Of a stretch of DNA of 64,000 bases, positions 60,891 through 64,000 are shown piece by piece. A program made the translations under genes and the position numbers. This stretch comes from JANNUT01 sp046331425 (GTDB taxonomy: Bacteria; Acidobacteriota; Polarisedimenticolia; J045): contig JAXLQU010000009.1 in NCBI GenBank assembly GCA_046331425.1, forward strand, positions 62,001-126,000, written 5' to 3'. The notes below the pieces were generated by a model. The model was not told the DNA's origin. It did not search any database and saw only the letters and a program-made list of their open reading frames with translations. Within the stretch, counting starts at the first letter, position 1, and each line of letters opens with the position of its first letter.

Positions 60891-61916
60891 ATGCAAACCA
60901 TCCCAGCGTACTCACTGCCCCAAGCGCCGCCGGTTCCGCCGCGCCCGCTCGATCCGAACGCTCCTGCACTGGAGGATGGCGGTCTCTTCGGTTTGGGATT
61001 GAGCCTGGAAGAGTCGCAACTGGTTGCCATTCCCGTGCCGTACGACGTCACGTGCTCGAGTCGACACGGCACACTTGACGGTGCTCGAGCCTTGATCCAA
61101 GCGTCGGGCCAGGTCGATCTGCTCGATCCCTTGATGGGCGAGGTGTACCGACGCGGCCTCTGCGCGTTACCGGAACTGGAAGTGTTGCGTTCACTGTCGC
61201 AGGCGTTCGAGGAGCAGGCCGAGCACGCGCGTCAAGGGAACGAAGCGGCGCGCGCGTCGGTCGATGCGATGGGGCATGAGGTCTGGCGCTGGCTCGAGCA
61301 AACGACGGGGGAGTTGCTCGACAGCGGACGGGTTCCGCTGATCTTGGGTGGCGAGCATGGCGTTTCGTTCGGCGCATTTCGAGCGCTGGCAGCGCGTCAC
61401 AACGAGTTTGGTGTGTTGCAGATCGATGCACATGCCGATCTAAGGCAAGCGTATGAGGGTTGGCGCACGTCTCACGCCTCGGTCATGGCGCGTGCGCTCG
61501 AGTTACCGTCGATGACACGCCTGGTGCAGGTTGGGCTGCGTGACTATTGCGTGGAAGAGCAATCAGCCCGCGACAGCTCGGATGGCAGGGCGGTCTGGTT
61601 CACCGACGCAGCGATCGCGGCGCGTCGACTGTCGGGTGAAAGCTATCGCGACGTGGTCGATGACGCTCTGCGCAGCCTTCCGCCCAAGGTCTGGGTGAGT
61701 TTCGATATCGACGGACTCGAACCGTCGCTGTGCCCCGGAACCGGAACACCGGTGCCGGGCGGCCTTTCGTGGCGCGAGGCGACATTCTTGCTCGAGCGGC
61801 TCAAACGAAGCGGCAGGCAAGTGCTCGGCGCCGATCTGGTCGAGATCGGGCCGGGTTGGTGGGATGGGTACGTGGCGGCCAAGTTGCTGTATTTGCTGGC
61901 CGGTGTGGCGAGCTGA
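60891..61916 (+). CDS. Arginase/agmatinase-family (ureohydrolase) enzyme
   Basis: A 341-residue enzyme with the binuclear Mn-binding ureohydrolase motifs: ILGGEHGVSFG, QIDAHADLRQAY, SFDIDGLEPSLCPGTGTPVPGGLSWREA and GADLVEIGP. Substrate could be agmatine, arginine or a formimino/guanidino compound; the GxGTPVPGG segment is common to agmatinase-type members. GAGGAA lies 7 bases before ATG 60891; a TTG 6 bases earlier is less likely. It starts 2 bp after the LpxH-like stop. With the deoxyhypusine-synthase-like gene nearby, it may belong to polyamine metabolism. Confidence 0.92.
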   Translation: MQTIPAYSLPQAPPVPPRPLDPNAPALEDGGLFGLGLSLEESQLVAIPVPYDVTCSSRHGTLDGARALIQASGQVDLLDPLMGEVYRRGLCALPELEVLRSLSQAFEEQAEHARQGNEAARASVDAMGHEVWRWLEQTTGELLDSGRVPLILGGEHGVSFGAFRALAARHNEFGVLQIDAHADLRQAYEGWRTSHASVMARALELPSMTRLVQVGLRDYCVEEQSARDSSDGRAVWFTDAAIAARRLSGESYRDVVDDALRSLPPKVWVSFDIDGLEPSLCPGTGTPVPGGLSWREATFLLERLKRSGRQVLGADLVEIGPGWWDGYVAAKLLYLLAGVAS

Positions 61917-61984
61917 CTCGAAAGTGAAGTGGGCGGTAAAGAAGTGCGCTGAAATGGCCGATAGGACGGTGAGGATCGCCGACC

Positions 61985-62823
61985 GTGAAAACCACCATCG
62001 ACGCACTGAACGCCATCGAACGACTCGAGCCGCTGCCAGCGACATTGCAGCGATTGGTCGCGCTGCTTGGCGATGAAGACTCGCCACTCAAGGCCGTGGT
62101 CGAGATCATCGAACACGATCCGGCCGTCACCGCCAATGTCTTGAAACTGGCGAACTCGAGTTTGTTTCCGGGGCGCAGCGTCGACAACGCCCGCGATGCG
62201 GTGAATCGATTGGGAACGGTGGAACTACTCAACCTCGCCCTTTCCGATGTGGTTCGAGGATGGTGCAGCCCGCTCCGATCTACGGTCTGAGTGCCAAGGA
62301 GATGTGGTTGCATGCGGTCGCGGCCCAAGCGGCGGCCAGCGATCTGCAACGTCGCTGCCGCGGTGCGATGGTGCCCGGATTGGCGAGTACGGCGGCGCTG
62401 GTGCACGACATCGGGAAGCTGGTGCTGGCCAACGCCTTCGGTACCGAGCAAACCGCGCTTGAACGTCATGTCGAGGATCACAACGTGTCGTGGGTCGACG
62501 CCGAACGCTCGCTGGCAGGTTACGACCACGCGCAAATCGGTGGGTTGATCGCCAAACGCTGGAACTTCCCGGCGCCACTGATTCGTGCGATCGAAGCACA
62601 TCACGAAGCGGCGCACCTACCATCGGATGCGCTGATCGATGCGGTGGTGGCGGCCGATGTGGTGGCGCGCACGGCCGGATTCGGTGTTGGGAAATCGTCT
62701 TTGCTGCAACCTTACGATCACGACGTCTTCCCGCGCTTGGGCCTCGACGTTCCGGCGTTCGTGGCCGCCTGTGCCGAAACCACCCGCAGGGTCACGGAGT
62801 TACGTCAACTGTTTCGTATCTGA
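61985..62823 (+). CDS. HDOD-domain protein, 1-nt frameshift
   Basis: HDOD domains are HD-like signalling or regulatory modules without full hydrolase activity. The first frame (GTG 61985, MKTTIDALNAIERLEPLPATLQ to LNLALSDVVRG) holds the N-terminal half with IIEHDPAVTANVLKLANSSLF. The second frame from MVQPAPIYGLSAKEMW carries VHDIGKLVLANAF, DHAQIGGLIAKRWNFP and IEAHHEAA, ending RQLFRI. One base is missing near 62251-62262, and the total length agrees. The corrected size is about 280 residues. Like the other single-base breaks here, it is probably a sequence error. Confidence 0.82.
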
Positions 62824-62828
62824 GGCGA

Positions 62829-63797
62829 TCACTCGGGCCAACCCGTGCCGCCCGCTTCTCGCACCGCCGCCCACAAGCATTCCTCGCGCCTGCTCGCGCG
62901 CCGACTGCGTCGGAGGACAATGACCTCGCGCCACCGAGCGATCGCCTGCGGCAGCGCGAGAGCCAACGGCCGCCCGCGCAGCAAGGACCACAACCAACGC
63001 GGCGGCAACCAGGTCAGGTGCGAGAACCAACCGACGCTGTCGTCCAGGTGCAACCAGATCGAGAGCAGGCGGTGGCGCTCGTAGATCACGCGAATTTCTC
63101 GGGAGGTGTAGCGGGCGCCGATCGTCTGCGCGTGGTCGTGCGTGGCGAATGCGGCCCCGGTCTCCAGGCTCGAAAGGCCCGCTTGCCAGGCGCGCAATCC
63201 CAACTCCGCGTCCTCCCAGTAGAAGGGCGACAGCAGTTCGCAGAAACCGCCCAAGGAGTGAAACAGATCGCGCCGGCAGAGCATGGCGCCGCCACAGGCG
63301 TAGGCGACGTTGCGCTCGCGATCGGCACCTGGTCCGGGGTCGCCCTCACGCCCCGGGAATCGCAGATCGAGTGTTCCGCGACGCCACACCAAGCGCGTGG
63401 TGCTCTCCACGAATTGTTGCGCCTGGTTGACGATCGTGGGGGAAACCGCGAATACGTCGGGGCGCACCGCAAGCAACGCAACCAGTCGTTGCAAGCAGCC
63501 GTCGTGCAGGTGCATGTCGTTGTTGAGAAACAGCAAGAACTCTCCCACCGCTTGTCGTGCTCCAAGATTGCAAGTGGCGGCAAACCCTCGGTGTGTTGGG
63601 CTGGCGATGAGTCGAACGATCGCGCCCGCCGACGCCGCCACCTGCGCGGTGTCGTCGCCCTGGTGGTCGCTTGCATCGTCGACGATCAAGATCTCGGCGC
63701 CCCCCGTCACAGCGCTCGCTTGGCGTGCGACCTCGTGCAGGTGACGCTGCAGGATCGACCCGCCGTTGCGCGACGGGATGACGATGCTGAGTTTCAT
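62829..63797 (-). CDS. Family-2 glycosyltransferase
   Basis: GT-A-fold glycosyltransferase of 322 residues, probably rhamnosyl- or cell-surface-sugar-transferring. Motifs: LSIVIPSRNGGSILQRHL, AEILIVDDASDHQGDD, GARQAVGEFLLFLNNDMHLHDG (metal-binding Asp in NNDM), ACGGAMLCRRDLFHSLGGF and EDAELGLRAWQAG. ATG 63797 overlaps the stop of the flippase gene upstream (ATGA), so the pair are part of a polysaccharide cluster that continues past the right edge. Confidence 0.92.
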   Translation of the reverse strand: MKLSIVIPSRNGGSILQRHLHEVARQASAVTGGAEILIVDDASDHQGDDTAQVAASAGAIVRLIASPTHRGFAATCNLGARQAVGEFLLFLNNDMHLHDGCLQRLVALLAVRPDVFAVSPTIVNQAQQFVESTTRLVWRRGTLDLRFPGREGDPGPGADRERNVAYACGGAMLCRRDLFHSLGGFCELLSPFYWEDAELGLRAWQAGLSSLETGAAFATHDHAQTIGARYTSREIRVIYERHRLLSIWLHLDDSVGWFSHLTWLPPRWLWSLLRGRPLALALPQAIARWREVIVLRRSRRASRREECLWAAVREAGGTGWPE

Positions 63798-64000
63798 CGG
63801 CCAGCGGACTGGGTGCGCAGCAGCGCCAGACTGAACGAAAACGACAGGCCGCTCGCGATCGCCTGCGAGACGACCGTTGTCCAGGCCGCTCCCAGTGCGC
63901 CGTAACGCGGAATCGCCCAGAGGTTGAGCGCGAGGTTCGTGACCGCGCCGCACACGACCGCAGCGAGGTAGGCGCTGTCACGCCGGCCCGCCAGGAGCGC
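63794..64000 (-). CDS. Polysaccharide flippase (Wzx-like), C-terminal fragment
   Basis: Only the last 68 residues are in the window, read from the right edge: ALLAGRRDSAYLAAVVCGAV, then TNLALNLWAIPRYGALGAAWTTVVSQ and a final helix ending TQSAGR. The N-L-x-L-N-x-x-x-I-P-x-x-G-x-x-G-A-A block is characteristic of MOP-family O-antigen/oligosaccharide flippases. The stop overlaps the glycosyltransferase ATG. The rest lies beyond the window. Confidence 0.85.
   Translation of the reverse strand, partial: ALLAGRRDSAYLAAVVCGAVTNLALNLWAIPRYGALGAAWTTVVSQAIASGLSFSFSLALLRTQSAGR

Overview
The window is 64 kb of high-GC, gene-dense DNA, by eye a little over 60% GC, from a diderm (Gram-negative-type) bacterium. 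The cell-envelope genes support this: an Mpl murein-recycling ligase, a patatin-BamA-type outer-membrane protein, an OprP-type porin, an LpxH-like phosphoesterase, lipoproteins and TonB C-terminal domains. Archaeal-type ProS, multihaem c-type cytochromes with an NrfD module, M14 and M1 exopeptidases, many ECF sigma/anti-sigma pairs and a CHAT protein fit environmental lineages such as Acidobacteriota, Myxococcota or Binatota. I cannot place it more precisely. I found no rRNA, tRNA, CRISPR array, IS element or prophage. No gene group stands out as recently transferred.

Layout. 1-12.5 kb is mostly housekeeping: MltF-like transglycosylase (cut by the left edge), proS, pcm, mpl plus a coupled unknown gene, a fused E1 alpha/beta dehydrogenase with a glutaryl-CoA-dehydrogenase-like enzyme, a cupin protein, then the overlapping nfo-queE-queC run. 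12.5-19.8 kb holds an M14 carboxypeptidase, two glutathione transferases flanking a MATE exporter, an M1 aminopeptidase lipoprotein and a cyclophilin fused to a TonB-C-like domain. 19.9-29.2 kb is a regulatory region with two separate sigma/anti-sigma clusters. One has an AhpD-like enzyme followed by a fusion of a cysteine-less AhpD-like domain to an ECF sigma factor, a zinc-finger anti-sigma factor and a sigma-like protein. The other is an ECF sigma / membrane anti-sigma / secreted Cys-rich protein / TPR-CHAT lipoprotein operon in which every junction overlaps.

29.5-43 kb carries patatin-BamA, an exported short-chain dehydrogenase, a carbonic anhydrase-purK-purE operon, a multihaem cytochrome, a cytochrome c / Fe-S / NrfD electron-transfer operon, a polytopic membrane protein and two haemerythrin-like proteins. 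43.3-55.9 kb is an anion (probably sulfate) uptake island: a TonB-C protein, a decayed duplicate ABC ATPase, an OprP-like porin, a CysA-type ATPase fused to universal-stress-protein-like domains, Sbp, CysT, CysW, an FAD protein and a sensor kinase/response regulator pair, with ATGA/TGATG overlaps through its second half. 56-64 kb has a deoxyhypusine-synthase-like protein, a nitroreductase, queA-tgt-LpxH-like-arginase-family genes, an HDOD protein, a glycosyltransferase and the end of a flippase.

Five genes are interrupted by single-base indels: the M14 peptidase, a secreted protein, a nitroreductase with three indels, queA and the HDOD gene. The protein remains recognisable on both sides of each break. 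I read these as sequencing or assembly errors rather than biology. By contrast, the ABC duplicate has a clean 224-bp deletion and is a real pseudogene.

The best candidates for an undescribed system are the AhpD-sigma fusion cluster (a possible direct redox-to-transcription switch) and the sigma/anti-sigma/secreted protein/CHAT-lipoprotein operon.
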